DNA of 64,000 bases. Origin: DTU053 sp012520115 (lineage in GTDB: Bacteria > Bacillota > Clostridia > Oscillospirales > Acutalibacteraceae). The stretch covers positions 744,001 to 808,000 of the forward strand of contig JBMNNB010000001.1 in NCBI GenBank assembly GCA_050953725.1, read 5' to 3'. The translations under genes and the position numbers were made by a program. The notes beneath the pieces were generated by a model. It saw nothing but the letters and a program-made list of their open reading frames with translations. It had not been told where the DNA came from and did not search any database. Position 1 is the first letter of the stretch. The number at the start of each line of letters is the position of its first letter. Shown one piece after another: positions 26,539-35,364 of this stretch.

Positions 26539-27266
26539 AGTAAATCCTCCTTATAAAAGACAGGGCCGTCGTGGCAGACTCTTTTGCTGCCCTTTGCAGT
26601 GATTATGCTGCAGCCCATACAGGCGCCGAAGCCGCAGCCCATGCGCTCCTCAAGGCTCAGCTGTCCGGGGCATTCAAGCTCAAGGCACAAGGCCTTAAGC
26701 ATCGGCATAGGCCCGCAGGCATAGAAATAATCACATTGCAGGTTATTTTCTTTAATAGAGTCAGTAACAAAGCCCTTTGTGCCTTCGCTCCCGTCAACGG
26801 TCGCAACATAGGTTTTAAGCCCTAAGCTCTCAAATTCGTTCTTATAGAATACATCCTTACTGCTTGCAAATCCCAGTATAACGACGGGCTTTACTCCTTG
26901 CTCAATAAGCTTCTTAGCAAGAGCGTAAAGGGGCGGAACGCCCACTCCCCCGCCTACAAGCAATGCCTTTTTGCTGTCTGTTACCGTAAAGCCGTTGCCC
27001 AGACCGCTCAGAATGTCGATTTTGTCACCCTTCTGAAGGCGGCTCATAATCTCAGTGCCTTCGCCGAAAACCTTGAAAATAAGGGTCAGGCTGTCCTCAT
27101 CCCAGTCGCAGACAGAAATCGGTCGCCTTAGGTATTTGCCGTCCACTCTGATGTTCACAAACTGTCCGGGGCGGATTATGTCCGACGTATCTCCGAGCAA
27201 TATTAGCTCGAACACCTTGTCAGCTATCGGACGTATATTATTAACTTCAAATATAAGCTGTCGCAT
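26529..27266 (-). CDS. pyrK: Dihydroorotate dehydrogenase electron transfer subunit
   Basis: 245-residue PyrK. The N-terminal FAD-binding beta barrel carries YLRRPISVCDW; the NAD-binding half begins LLVGGGVGVPPLYAL. A C-terminal [2Fe-2S] site has four cysteines in ERMGCGFGACMGCS and CHDGPVF. It passes electrons from PyrD FMN to NAD+. Its end overlaps the pyrD start by 10 bp. Confidence 0.95.
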   Translation of the reverse strand: MRQLIFEVNNIRPIADKVFELILLGDTSDIIRPGQFVNIRVDGKYLRRPISVCDWDEDSLTLIFKVFGEGTEIMSRLQKGDKIDILSGLGNGFTVTDSKKALLVGGGVGVPPLYALAKKLIEQGVKPVVILGFASSKDVFYKNEFESLGLKTYVATVDGSEGTKGFVTDSIKENNLQCDYFYACGPMPMLKALCLELECPGQLSLEERMGCGFGACMGCSIITAKGSKRVCHDGPVFYKEDLLWT

Positions 27267-27282
27267 ATTTTCACCGTTATTG

Positions 27283-28560
27283 TTACTTTCTATATACTAT
27301 CTTTCCGTCAACCAAAGTCAGAACACATTCGCCGTAAACATTCATGCCCGCAAAGGGCGTGCTGCGCCCCTTACTTTTGAAGGTGTTCGGGTCAATTGTA
27401 TAATTCGAGTTCAAATCTAATACCGCAATATCAGCTGCCTGACCCTCCGCAATGCCGTTAATTGATGAATCGGGCAGGTTGAAGATTTTGCGGGGCTTAA
27501 TCGCCATTAAATCAATCAGCTTTTCGAGGGTAATTATTCCCTCTTTTACAAGCTTTGTGTACAGCACGGGGAAGGCGGTTTCGAGTCCGACTATGCCCAT
27601 AAGGCTGCCCTTAAGACCCTTTGATTTTTCCTCTGCGCTGTGGGGCGCATGGTCTGTGGCGATAAAGTCTATCGTGCCGTCAATAATGCCCTCTATTAAA
27701 GCATCTCTGTCTGCGGCAGAGCGGATGGGGGGATTCATCTTGAATCTGCCGTCGTCCTGCAAGTCCTCGTCGGTCAGAACAAGATAATGAGGCGCTGTTT
27801 CGGCGGTGATTCTGACTCCCCTTTTCTTGGCTTCTCTGATTAATTGAACGCTTTCTTTAGTAGAAACATGGCATACATGATAATGAAAGCCGTACTTTTC
27901 TGCGTATTCTATATCTCTATTAAGCGGCATCCATTCGCTTTCAGATACAATGCCCTTGTGTCCGCATCTCTGTGCATATTCTCCTGCATGGATATACCCG
28001 CCGTTCACTAAAGTCTCGTCCTCGCAGTGAGCCGCAATGATTACATTCTTAGCCCTTGCGGCTTGTCCAATCTTTTCAAGAGTTTCTGAGTCGTTTACTC
28101 CCGTACCGTCGTCGGTAAAGGCACAGGCGTATTTTCTCAGCTCGCCGAAATCCGTTATCTCGCCCTTGCCTGCTCTGCCCATTGTAATCGAAGCATACGG
28201 ATAGCACTTGACGACAGCGTCCTTTGCAATTATGTCAAGCTGAGCCTTGATATTCTCCATTGTGTCGGGAACGGGATTGAGATTTGGCATAAGGCAAATG
28301 GACGTATATCCGCCGTGTGCTGCCGCTGCTGTTCCGGTCGCAATCGTTTCTTTGTAAGAAAATCCCGGCTCTCTTAGATGCACGTGAACATCTGCAAAGC
28401 CGGGTACAATATACATATTTGAGCAGTCTATTACATCGGCATCGCCAAACCCGGTGGTTTGGATGCCTGCGGAGATTACTTTGTCGCCTGAAATCAGAAC
28501 GTCGCCGCGTTTAAAGCCGCCGTCGGCAAAAACAAAACCGTTCGCAAGCACCAGGCTCAA
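27283..28560 (-). CDS. pyrC: Dihydroorotase
   Basis: 425-residue zinc amidohydrolase closing carbamoyl-aspartate to dihydroorotate. Metal ligands lie in GFADVHVHLREPG (HxH), the His of CHVSTKE and IATDHAPHS. A carboxylated lysine is not seen at the usual site; the segment DDGTGVNDSE offers Asp there, as in type I enzymes. Start is TTG at 28560 with AGGAGGG 8 bp upstream. It is the first gene of the pyr-pur operon, with a promoter only ~30 bp ahead. pyrB/pyrI and carAB are not in the window. Confidence 0.94.
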   Translation of the reverse strand: MSLVLANGFVFADGGFKRGDVLISGDKVISAGIQTTGFGDADVIDCSNMYIVPGFADVHVHLREPGFSYKETIATGTAAAAHGGYTSICLMPNLNPVPDTMENIKAQLDIIAKDAVVKCYPYASITMGRAGKGEITDFGELRKYACAFTDDGTGVNDSETLEKIGQAARAKNVIIAAHCEDETLVNGGYIHAGEYAQRCGHKGIVSESEWMPLNRDIEYAEKYGFHYHVCHVSTKESVQLIREAKKRGVRITAETAPHYLVLTDEDLQDDGRFKMNPPIRSAADRDALIEGIIDGTIDFIATDHAPHSAEEKSKGLKGSLMGIVGLETAFPVLYTKLVKEGIITLEKLIDLMAIKPRKIFNLPDSSINGIAEGQAADIAVLDLNSNYTIDPNTFKSKGRSTPFAGMNVYGECVLTLVDGKIVYRK

Positions 28561-28591
28561 TCCTATCCCTCCTGAAAATCACACTAAATAA

Positions 28592-28619
28592 ATTATACAA
28601 CAGTGAGAATAATTGTCAA
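28592..28619 (-). promoter_or_regulatory. Promoter of the pyr-pur operon
   Basis: Minus-strand TTGACA (28614-28619) and TATAAT (28592-28597), 16-bp spacer. The predicted leader to the TTG start at 28560 is only about 25 nt, so there is no room for a PyrR attenuator or a purine riboswitch. Control would have to be by a repressor or at initiation. Confidence 0.7.
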
Positions 28620-28704
28620 ACAAAATAAGGATGTGTAAATATATGATTTTCAGTAACAAAAAAGGATAATTTTGTATAATCTAACATTTATGTTTGAATA
28701 AAAA

Positions 28705-29358
28705 TCAATTTATCAACAAATTATGCAGTTCTTCAACCGAGCCGATGATGTAATCTGCGTTTGCTTTTTCAAATTCCTGAAGGTTTCCGTAGCCGAATGA
28801 AACGGCAATGCAGGGCATGCCGCATTGATGTGCGCCTTCGATGTCGTACTTTCTGTCGCCTATCATGACGCAGGTAGACCTATCGGTTATTCCTGCGAGC
28901 TTACAAATATGCTCTATGACCTCATTTTTTTCTGAGCGCTCGCCGTTAAACTCACTGCCGGACACTACATCGAAATACTCTATAATGTCGAAGTGTTCCA
29001 GTATCCTTTCTGCAAACGGTCGGGGCTTGGTTGTGGCAAGATAGATTTTCTTAGAATTTTTCTTGAGGTCTGAAAGCAGCTCTTTAATACCGCCAAAAAG
29101 TCTATTCTCAAAAATACCGATTTCGGTGAAATGCTCTCTGTATTTCTTTAACGCAAGATCCGCTGTTTCATCATCAAGTCCGTAATCAACGGTAAAGGTA
29201 TATTTAAGCGGCGGCCCGATGTGACGGGTTAAAGCTTCCTTCGAGGGGTATTCGATTTTAAGATAGTCGAGCGCATAGGCTAATGAATTTGTTATACCCT
29301 CGGCAGGGTCGGTCAGAGTGCCGTCGAGGTCAAAAAACAGGTTATCAAAATGCAGCAT
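28705..29358 (-). CDS. HAD-superfamily phosphatase (Gph/PpaX-like)
   Basis: 217-residue haloacid-dehalogenase hydrolase. Motif I is FFDLDGTLTD (nucleophile Asp), motif II is LATTKPR (Thr), motif III is a Lys in FNGERSEKNEV, and motif IV is MIGDRKYDIEGA. A small helical cap lies at about residues 18-85. The family hydrolyses small phosphomonoesters such as phosphoglycolate or pyrophosphate; the substrate here is not resolved. Its ATG shares one base with the stop of the DUF368 gene, so the two are translationally coupled. Confidence 0.85.
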   Translation of the reverse strand: MLHFDNLFFDLDGTLTDPAEGITNSLAYALDYLKIEYPSKEALTRHIGPPLKYTFTVDYGLDDETADLALKKYREHFTEIGIFENRLFGGIKELLSDLKKNSKKIYLATTKPRPFAERILEHFDIIEYFDVVSGSEFNGERSEKNEVIEHICKLAGITDRSTCVMIGDRKYDIEGAHQCGMPCIAVSFGYGNLQEFEKANADYIIGSVEELHNLLIN

Positions 29359-30302
29359 TAGTCCTTTACCCTTTCATTTAACTTCATTCCAAAGAAACCC
29401 ACGACAACCGCAAGAGCAAAGGCTAATATGTCAATAGCAATGCCGACTCCGTCTCTGAAGCCAGGGAAGGCCGCAACCATCGAACCTATAAGAAAGCCAA
29501 GAACAGAATAGTATGCAATGCCGTGAAAGCGTTTGAATAAGATATCAACCAATTTGATTGCAAGTACAGAGGTAATCACAAAGCTGAGTCCCAGCGCAAA
29601 TATTGAAGGATAGTCAAAGGAAGAAAGAAAGCTGCCTATTCCCCTAAAGCCGCCCTTAATAAAGCCGAAGACATTATCAACCCATGAGTTTATAGTCGAT
29701 AACAGCCCGTTATATATGCCCATAGCCATAAGGATGAAGGACGAGCTGATGCCGGGGATAATCATGCCCAGTGACATTATAATGCCGCAGACAATATACA
29801 TCGGCAGGGTCAGCTCGGATGTTGTCTGATGAAATTCGGGTCTTGAAAGTACCTTTTCAATCACCATGACTAAGGCGAAGGTACAGGCCGTAGGAATAAG
29901 GTACAAGGCCTTAAAGCCGTCCTTTGAATTGGATTCCTTTATGAATGCGGGTAAACTGCCGAGAACCAGACCTAAGAATACAAAGATTACCGTAGCCTCA
30001 GCGGATGCAAGAATCTGCTCAAGCAGTCTGCTGAATACAAGCAGACCTGTCACGCCGCCGATGCCTATCGGCAAGAGGTAAAAGAAGCTCTTCCTGAAAT
30101 TCTTGTGTATGGTGACAATGGCGTTTACCGAGGGCTCGTAAATTCCGGCAGCAGCGGCTATTACGCCGCCACTGAGGCCAGGCGTGATAAATGCCATGCC
30201 GATGACAAAGGCGAAAATCAGCCGCTTAAAAAAGCCTTTAAACGGGCTGTCCTGTATCGCCTTTGCATTGTCAGCAGTATTTTCTGATGCAATCGTTTTC
30301 AA
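29358..30302 (-). CDS. DUF368 membrane protein, PopT-type undecaprenyl phosphate translocase
   Basis: 314-residue integral membrane protein with about eight to ten hydrophobic helices. It has the DUF368 signatures FITPGLSGGVIAAAAG near residue 40 and GIIPGISSSFILMAMGIY near 180, an internal duplication typical of the family. DUF368 proteins (PopT) were shown to be one of two classes of undecaprenyl phosphate flippase that recycle the lipid carrier for cell-wall synthesis. Start is TTG at 30302 with AAGGATG upstream. It is coupled to a HAD phosphatase gene and preceded by a metallophosphoesterase gene. Confidence 0.85.
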   Translation of the reverse strand: MKTIASENTADNAKAIQDSPFKGFFKRLIFAFVIGMAFITPGLSGGVIAAAAGIYEPSVNAIVTIHKNFRKSFFYLLPIGIGGVTGLLVFSRLLEQILASAEATVIFVFLGLVLGSLPAFIKESNSKDGFKALYLIPTACTFALVMVIEKVLSRPEFHQTTSELTLPMYIVCGIIMSLGMIIPGISSSFILMAMGIYNGLLSTINSWVDNVFGFIKGGFRGIGSFLSSFDYPSIFALGLSFVITSVLAIKLVDILFKRFHGIAYYSVLGFLIGSMVAAFPGFRDGVGIAIDILAFALAVVVGFFGMKLNERVKD

Positions 30303-30335
30303 AAAATCATCCTTCCAGATTTGGATTATGCTTTA

Positions 30336-31700
30336 TTAAGCTTTGCGTGGGAGAACTGCGTTATTGTCGGGCGGCGGTGCATCATAAAGCACGCCGTCTT
30401 TTATGGTATCAAGGATTTCCTTAATTTTGTGGAGGCTTTTATTAGCTTTCAGCAAAATCTCGATTCTGCCGAACAGGGCCTCAACTGCCGTGTGAATCGG
30501 TGTTCCCGGATAATAAGGTTCATCGCCGATGAATACATTTCGGATAATCTCAATCACAACATCCCTGACAAGCAGGTGTGAAATCGATTCATCGATTTTA
30601 GAGCTGATAAGGAACATTTTGCCGAGCTTTCCGAGGGTTACATTATTAATGAACCTTCCGACAAGGCTTATAGGACCTCTCAGCTTTAACACGCTTTCGG
30701 GCTTGATGCTCATTCCTATGGCAATCTGAGCGAGCTTTTCTATATCATTTTCCGCAGCATCAAGGGCTGTTTCAAGCAGACTGCCGAATTTTCTTTTGAG
30801 ATACTCCACAGGCTCAAGACCTCTGAAGTCCCACTCGAAATCGGTGACGTTAAGAGTATTTATCCTAATGGCTTCATCGTCAATTGTAACAGACCTGATA
30901 GGACAGGGATAGCCCACCAGCGAGCCTGTGTTTACTTCATAAAACCTGTTGCCCCTCTTTGAAGCCTTGACGGCAATATTCTGCATATGGGAGTGTCCCG
31001 TGAAAATAAGTTCAAGACCCTTGTCAGCCCAGATGTCCGAAATCTTATCGCCGTCTGTAAGCATGTCATGCTTGCCGATTAAGGCATAAATCGGCGTAGG
31101 AGGCAGTACGGGGTGGTGGGACATTGCGAATATATAATCTCCCGCTGCTTTAGCTTCGTCTATCTGCTCCGAAATCCACTTAAAGGTGCTGTCGGAATAG
31201 CCGTTTCTGCCCTTGCCATTTCTGTCGTCGTTTAGACATAAAAGCCTGTATCCGTCAGCGAGCTTCACGCAGTATGAATTGGATTCCTCGTCAATTGACA
31301 GGGCTTCATTCATACCGTAGGGATAATACATATCTTTAAGAATTTCACGGGGAGTCATCGTAGAAACCTTATCGGAATCTTTATACTTTATTTTTAAATC
31401 CTTGCCGAAATCGTGGGTTGCGGTAATTAGGAAGATTCTCTTTCCGGCATCCTTTAACTTTTTGAGTTTTTCTATAAGCTCCATATGCCCTTCAAGTTCA
31501 CCGTTATATGTAACGTCGCCGGCAATCAGCACAATGTCGATTTCCTTGCTTTCGGCCATCATCTTGAAGGCGGAATCGATTATTGCGCCTGATTCCGCAG
31601 TGCATTGCTGCTCCGGCTTTAAATAGGGCTGGTCGGTTTCAAAGCAGCTTGCATACAGGTGCAAATCCGTCACCAGAAAGAACTTTAAAGGTTGTGCCAT
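30336..31700 (-). CDS. Calcineurin-like metallophosphoesterase
   Basis: 454-residue protein with an N-terminal metallophosphoesterase domain (about 1-270). Motifs are VTDLHLYA, LIAGDVTYNGE, MSHHPVLP and FTGHSHMQN. The third motif, normally GNHD/E, reads ATHDFG, so the metal-bridging Asn is replaced by Thr. The helical C-terminal region (about 280-440) has no recognised domain. No signal peptide or membrane anchor is seen, so it is probably cytoplasmic. GAGGAGG precedes the ATG. It follows dnaE by 11 bp in a common run. The substrate is unknown. Confidence 0.82.
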   Translation of the reverse strand: MAQPLKFFLVTDLHLYASCFETDQPYLKPEQQCTAESGAIIDSAFKMMAESKEIDIVLIAGDVTYNGELEGHMELIEKLKKLKDAGKRIFLITATHDFGKDLKIKYKDSDKVSTMTPREILKDMYYPYGMNEALSIDEESNSYCVKLADGYRLLCLNDDRNGKGRNGYSDSTFKWISEQIDEAKAAGDYIFAMSHHPVLPPTPIYALIGKHDMLTDGDKISDIWADKGLELIFTGHSHMQNIAVKASKRGNRFYEVNTGSLVGYPCPIRSVTIDDEAIRINTLNVTDFEWDFRGLEPVEYLKRKFGSLLETALDAAENDIEKLAQIAIGMSIKPESVLKLRGPISLVGRFINNVTLGKLGKMFLISSKIDESISHLLVRDVVIEIIRNVFIGDEPYYPGTPIHTAVEALFGRIEILLKANKSLHKIKEILDTIKDGVLYDAPPPDNNAVLPRKA

Positions 31701-31711
31701 TTTGTCCTCCT

Positions 31712-34700
31712 CTATGAGCGCATTACTACATTGGACTCGCCGAGAATGTATTTCAGCTCGCTGAGCATTGTGGGATTCATAAGAACACGCTTACCGGCAC
31801 TGAAGTATGACTTTTCATCGTTAAAGTAATAATAGACGGGCAAATCGCCGCCGAAAATGTCTACAAGAGATGAAACCTTAGAGAACTCAGGCGAGGATTT
31901 GCTGTTTAACCTGAGGTACAGACCCTTCCTGCAGCCGTTCTTGCCGTTACCGTTGCCGTTGCCGTTTGTCACTATGCAGGCTTCTTCGGCAGTGTTGTTG
32001 TGCGCATTTCCGTTACTGCTGTTGGCGGCAGTAACTCCATTATGGCCAAGAGAGCGGAAAATCGGCGCATATTCAGGCGGTGGCGGCTCGTTTGTCCTTC
32101 TGCAGGCATTTGCGACACCCTCGCCGTTCATCACGGTATCGCAGATAATCTTAGTCTTTTCATCCTCACGGACTGAAAGCCTGCCTCTGACAAGCACAAC
32201 ATTGTCCTCTACAAGCAGCGAAGCGCACTGCTCATAAATTTTAGCAAAGACAACGACCTCGATTGTGCCGTCCATGTCCTCAAGCTTAAAGAAAGCCATG
32301 GTCTTGTCGTCTTTGGTAATCTTTCTTGTCACGCCCGAAATAATGCCGAGAATTGTTACCTCCGTGCCGTCGTGAGGCGGGTCTGCGCCGATAGCGTCGG
32401 GGTCGGTCAGGGCAATAGTACGGGCAGAGTTTATTTTCTTAGCCACATCCTTGTATTCTGCCATCGGGTGACCTGACAGATAAAGGCCGGTTGTTGCCTT
32501 TTCCAGGGCCAGAAGCTCCCTTTCGGGCATTTCCTCAAGGTCCTTTGCAACGGGCTCGGAGGCCTCGGAAAGCTGTTCGCTTAAATCAAAGAATGAAATC
32601 TGACCCTCAACATTGTTCTTCTTTGCGCTGTCAAGAGAGGCGATAACATCCTCAAGCATGTCAATCATCTGTCTGCGGTTAAGGCCGAGGCCGTCAAGGG
32701 CGCCGCATTTTATAAGGCTTTCAATCGCCCTGCGGTTAAACTCCTTGCCGTGCACCCTTTTGCAGAAGGAATAGAATGATTTATACGGGCCGTTTTTCTC
32801 ACGCTCTTCGAGTATGAGGTTAATAAAGCCTCTGCCGAGGTTCTTAATGGCTAAAAGTCCGAAGCGAATGTCGTCGCCCGAAACCGTAAAGCCCTCAAGG
32901 CTCTCGTTTACGCTGGGCGGCAGAACCTTAATGCCGAGGTTGTTGCACTCCGAAATATATGCTACGACCTTGTCAGTATTATCCAGAACGCTGGTGAGTA
33001 TCGCCGCCATAAACTCTCTCGGATAATGGCACTTGAGCCATGCGGTCTGATATGAAACATAAGCGTAGGCGGCGGAATGGGACTTGTTAAAGGCGTACTG
33101 TGCAAAGGATGACATATCGTCGAAGATTTTGTTTGCGGCAGCTTCGGAAATGCCGTTATTCACGCAGCCGACGCAGGCGTAAGAGCCGTCCTCGTTCTTT
33201 AAGCCGTAGAGGAAGTGCTCCTTTTCCTTAGCCAGAACATCGGCCTTTTTCTTTGCAACCGCACGGCGAACGAGGTCAGAACGGCCGAGAGAATAGCCCG
33301 CAAGCTCCCGGAATATCTGCATGACCTGCTCCTGATAGACTATAACGCCGCAGGTAACTCCGAGAATACGCTTTAATTGCGGTGCATCATATTTGATTTT
33401 GTCAGGGTTCTTTCTGTTGCTTAAATATTGAGGAATAAAATCCATCGGGCCGGGACGATACAGAGCGATAACGGCTATGATATCTTCTATATTCCTCGGC
33501 TTCATGTTTATCATCAGGGCTCTGATGCCCGAAGATTCACACTGGAAAACGCCGAAGGTGCCGCCCTGCGAAAGCATTTCAAATGTCGCCTCATCCTCAA
33601 GGTCGATTTTGTCAATGCTGAAATCAGGCACCTTGCGTCTTATCATCTTCTCTGCGTCGCTGATGACCGTCAGAGTGCGAAGACCGAGGAAGTCCATTTT
33701 TAAAAGTCCCAGCTGCTCTATTGTTGTCATGGGGAACTGTGTTACAACAGAGTCGTCGTTTTTAGCCAGCGGAACATATTCGTCAACCGGCAGATTACTG
33801 ATAACAACACCGGCGGCGTGCTTTGAGGTGTGCCTCGGCATGCCCTCGATTTTTATTGCATAGTCAACAAGCTCCTTGACCTGCGGGTCGGAATTGTACA
33901 GATTTAGTAAATCCTGCGACTTTTTAAGCGCCGCATCGAGCGTTATATTAAGCTCATTGGGAATCAGCTTTGCAACCTGGTCAACAGCCGCATATGGCAT
34001 GCCCAATACTCTGCCGACGTCACGGATGGCCGCCTTAGCTTTCAGTGTACCGAAGGTGACTATCTGAGAAACATGGTCTGCGCCGTATTTCCGGACAACA
34101 TAGTCGATGACCTCTCCCCTGCGCTCGTAGCAGAAGTCGATGTCAAAGTCGGGCATGCTGACACGCTCGGGGTTAAGAAAGCGCTCAAACAGCAGGTCGT
34201 GACGCATCGGGTCAATGCCCGTAATACCGACGCAGTAGGCCGCAATACTGCCTGCGCCCGAGCCACGACCGGGGCCGACGGGTATGCCCTGAGTTTTAGC
34301 ATAGTGAATAAAGTCACGGACTATAAGGTAGTAGTCGATATAGCCCATTTTGTTGATAACGTCAATCTCGTAGTCAAGCCGTTCTTTGTATTCCGGCGGC
34401 GGATTTTCACCGTAATTCTTATAAAAGCCCTCATAGCAGAGCTTTCTGAAGTACTCACAGTGGTCCATATTGTCCGGAACCTCAAAGTGCGGCAGCTTTG
34501 TATTGCCGAACTCGAATTCCACATTGCAGCGCTCGGCTATTTTATTTGTGTTCTCCAGCGCATCGGGAACCTGAGGAAAGAGTTCGGCCATTTCATCGCC
34601 GGATTTGAGATAGAATTCTTCTGTGGAAAACTCAAGGCCTGTATCCTCGTTGATTTTCTTATCGGTCTGAAGGCAGATAAGGAGCTTTTGTACCTTTGCG

Positions 34701-35341
34701 TCTTCCTTTAATATGTAATGGCTGTCGTTAGTGCAAACAAGGGGGATATTCGTCTCCCTTGCAAGTTTAATAATATCGGGATTTATCTGAATCTGCTCGG
34801 CAAGGCCATGGTCCTGAAGCTCAAGATAGAAATTATCCTCGCCGAAGAGGTTTTTGTACCAGAGAGCTTTTTCCTTAGCCTTTTCGTAATTGCCTTCCAT
34901 CAAAGCCTGCGGAATCTCGCCCGCAAGGCAGGCAGAGAGGGCAATTATGCCCTCATGGTATTTTTCAAGAAGCTCCTTATCCACACGGGGCTTTGTATAA
35001 AAGCCGTTTATCCATGCGTCGGAGACCATTTTTATCAGATTCTGATAGCCCTTATTGTTTTTGCAAAGCAGAACAAGGTGGTATCTGACACTGTCTATGC
35101 CATGAACCTTGTCAAACCTGCTTCTCTCCGCAACATAGACCTCGCAGCCTATAATGGGCTTTACGCCAATTTCCTTTGCCGCAAGATAAAAATCAATAAC
35201 ACCATACATAACACCGTGGTCGGTAATGGCAAGCGCCTCCTGACCAAGCTCTTTAGCCCGCTTTAAGAGCGGCTTTATGCGTGCGGCTCCGTCAAGCAGG
35301 CTGTATTCGGTATGAACATGCAGGTGGGTAAAGGGTGTCAC
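31712..35341 (-). CDS. dnaE: DNA polymerase III subunit alpha (DnaE type)
   Basis: 1209-residue replicative polymerase. The N-terminal PHP domain keeps its metal ligands (THLHVHTEYSLLDG, AITDHGVMYG, GCEVYV). The catalytic core has PDFDIDFCYERR (two of three Asp) and GPGRGSGAGS. A helix-hairpin-helix region is followed by an OB fold (VTILGIISGVTRK) and a C-terminal domain. Between OB fold and C terminus lies a low-complexity Asn/Gly linker (about 1115-1155) encoded by a CCGTTG-like hexamer repeat at 31935-31975. GTG start at 35341 with CGGAGG upstream. Clostridia also use PolC, which is not in the window. Confidence 0.96.
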   Translation of the reverse strand: MTPFTHLHVHTEYSLLDGAARIKPLLKRAKELGQEALAITDHGVMYGVIDFYLAAKEIGVKPIIGCEVYVAERSRFDKVHGIDSVRYHLVLLCKNNKGYQNLIKMVSDAWINGFYTKPRVDKELLEKYHEGIIALSACLAGEIPQALMEGNYEKAKEKALWYKNLFGEDNFYLELQDHGLAEQIQINPDIIKLARETNIPLVCTNDSHYILKEDAKVQKLLICLQTDKKINEDTGLEFSTEEFYLKSGDEMAELFPQVPDALENTNKIAERCNVEFEFGNTKLPHFEVPDNMDHCEYFRKLCYEGFYKNYGENPPPEYKERLDYEIDVINKMGYIDYYLIVRDFIHYAKTQGIPVGPGRGSGAGSIAAYCVGITGIDPMRHDLLFERFLNPERVSMPDFDIDFCYERRGEVIDYVVRKYGADHVSQIVTFGTLKAKAAIRDVGRVLGMPYAAVDQVAKLIPNELNITLDAALKKSQDLLNLYNSDPQVKELVDYAIKIEGMPRHTSKHAAGVVISNLPVDEYVPLAKNDDSVVTQFPMTTIEQLGLLKMDFLGLRTLTVISDAEKMIRRKVPDFSIDKIDLEDEATFEMLSQGGTFGVFQCESSGIRALMINMKPRNIEDIIAVIALYRPGPMDFIPQYLSNRKNPDKIKYDAPQLKRILGVTCGVIVYQEQVMQIFRELAGYSLGRSDLVRRAVAKKKADVLAKEKEHFLYGLKNEDGSYACVGCVNNGISEAAANKIFDDMSSFAQYAFNKSHSAAYAYVSYQTAWLKCHYPREFMAAILTSVLDNTDKVVAYISECNNLGIKVLPPSVNESLEGFTVSGDDIRFGLLAIKNLGRGFINLILEEREKNGPYKSFYSFCKRVHGKEFNRRAIESLIKCGALDGLGLNRRQMIDMLEDVIASLDSAKKNNVEGQISFFDLSEQLSEASEPVAKDLEEMPERELLALEKATTGLYLSGHPMAEYKDVAKKINSARTIALTDPDAIGADPPHDGTEVTILGIISGVTRKITKDDKTMAFFKLEDMDGTIEVVVFAKIYEQCASLLVEDNVVLVRGRLSVREDEKTKIICDTVMNGEGVANACRRTNEPPPPEYAPIFRSLGHNGVTAANSSNGNAHNNTAEEACIVTNGNGNGNGKNGCRKGLYLRLNSKSSPEFSKVSSLVDIFGGDLPVYYYFNDEKSYFSAGKRVLMNPTMLSELKYILGESNVVMRS

Positions 35342-35364
35342 TTAAACTTCCTCCGAAACTCCAA

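Noticed and set aside
28561..28591. PyrR attenuator or purine riboswitch before pyrC
   Set aside because: The predicted leader is only about 25 nt, and no stem or terminator is present.
34073..34711. 212-codon plus-strand frame opposite dnaE
   Set aside because: It is a shadow of DnaE with no ribosome site.
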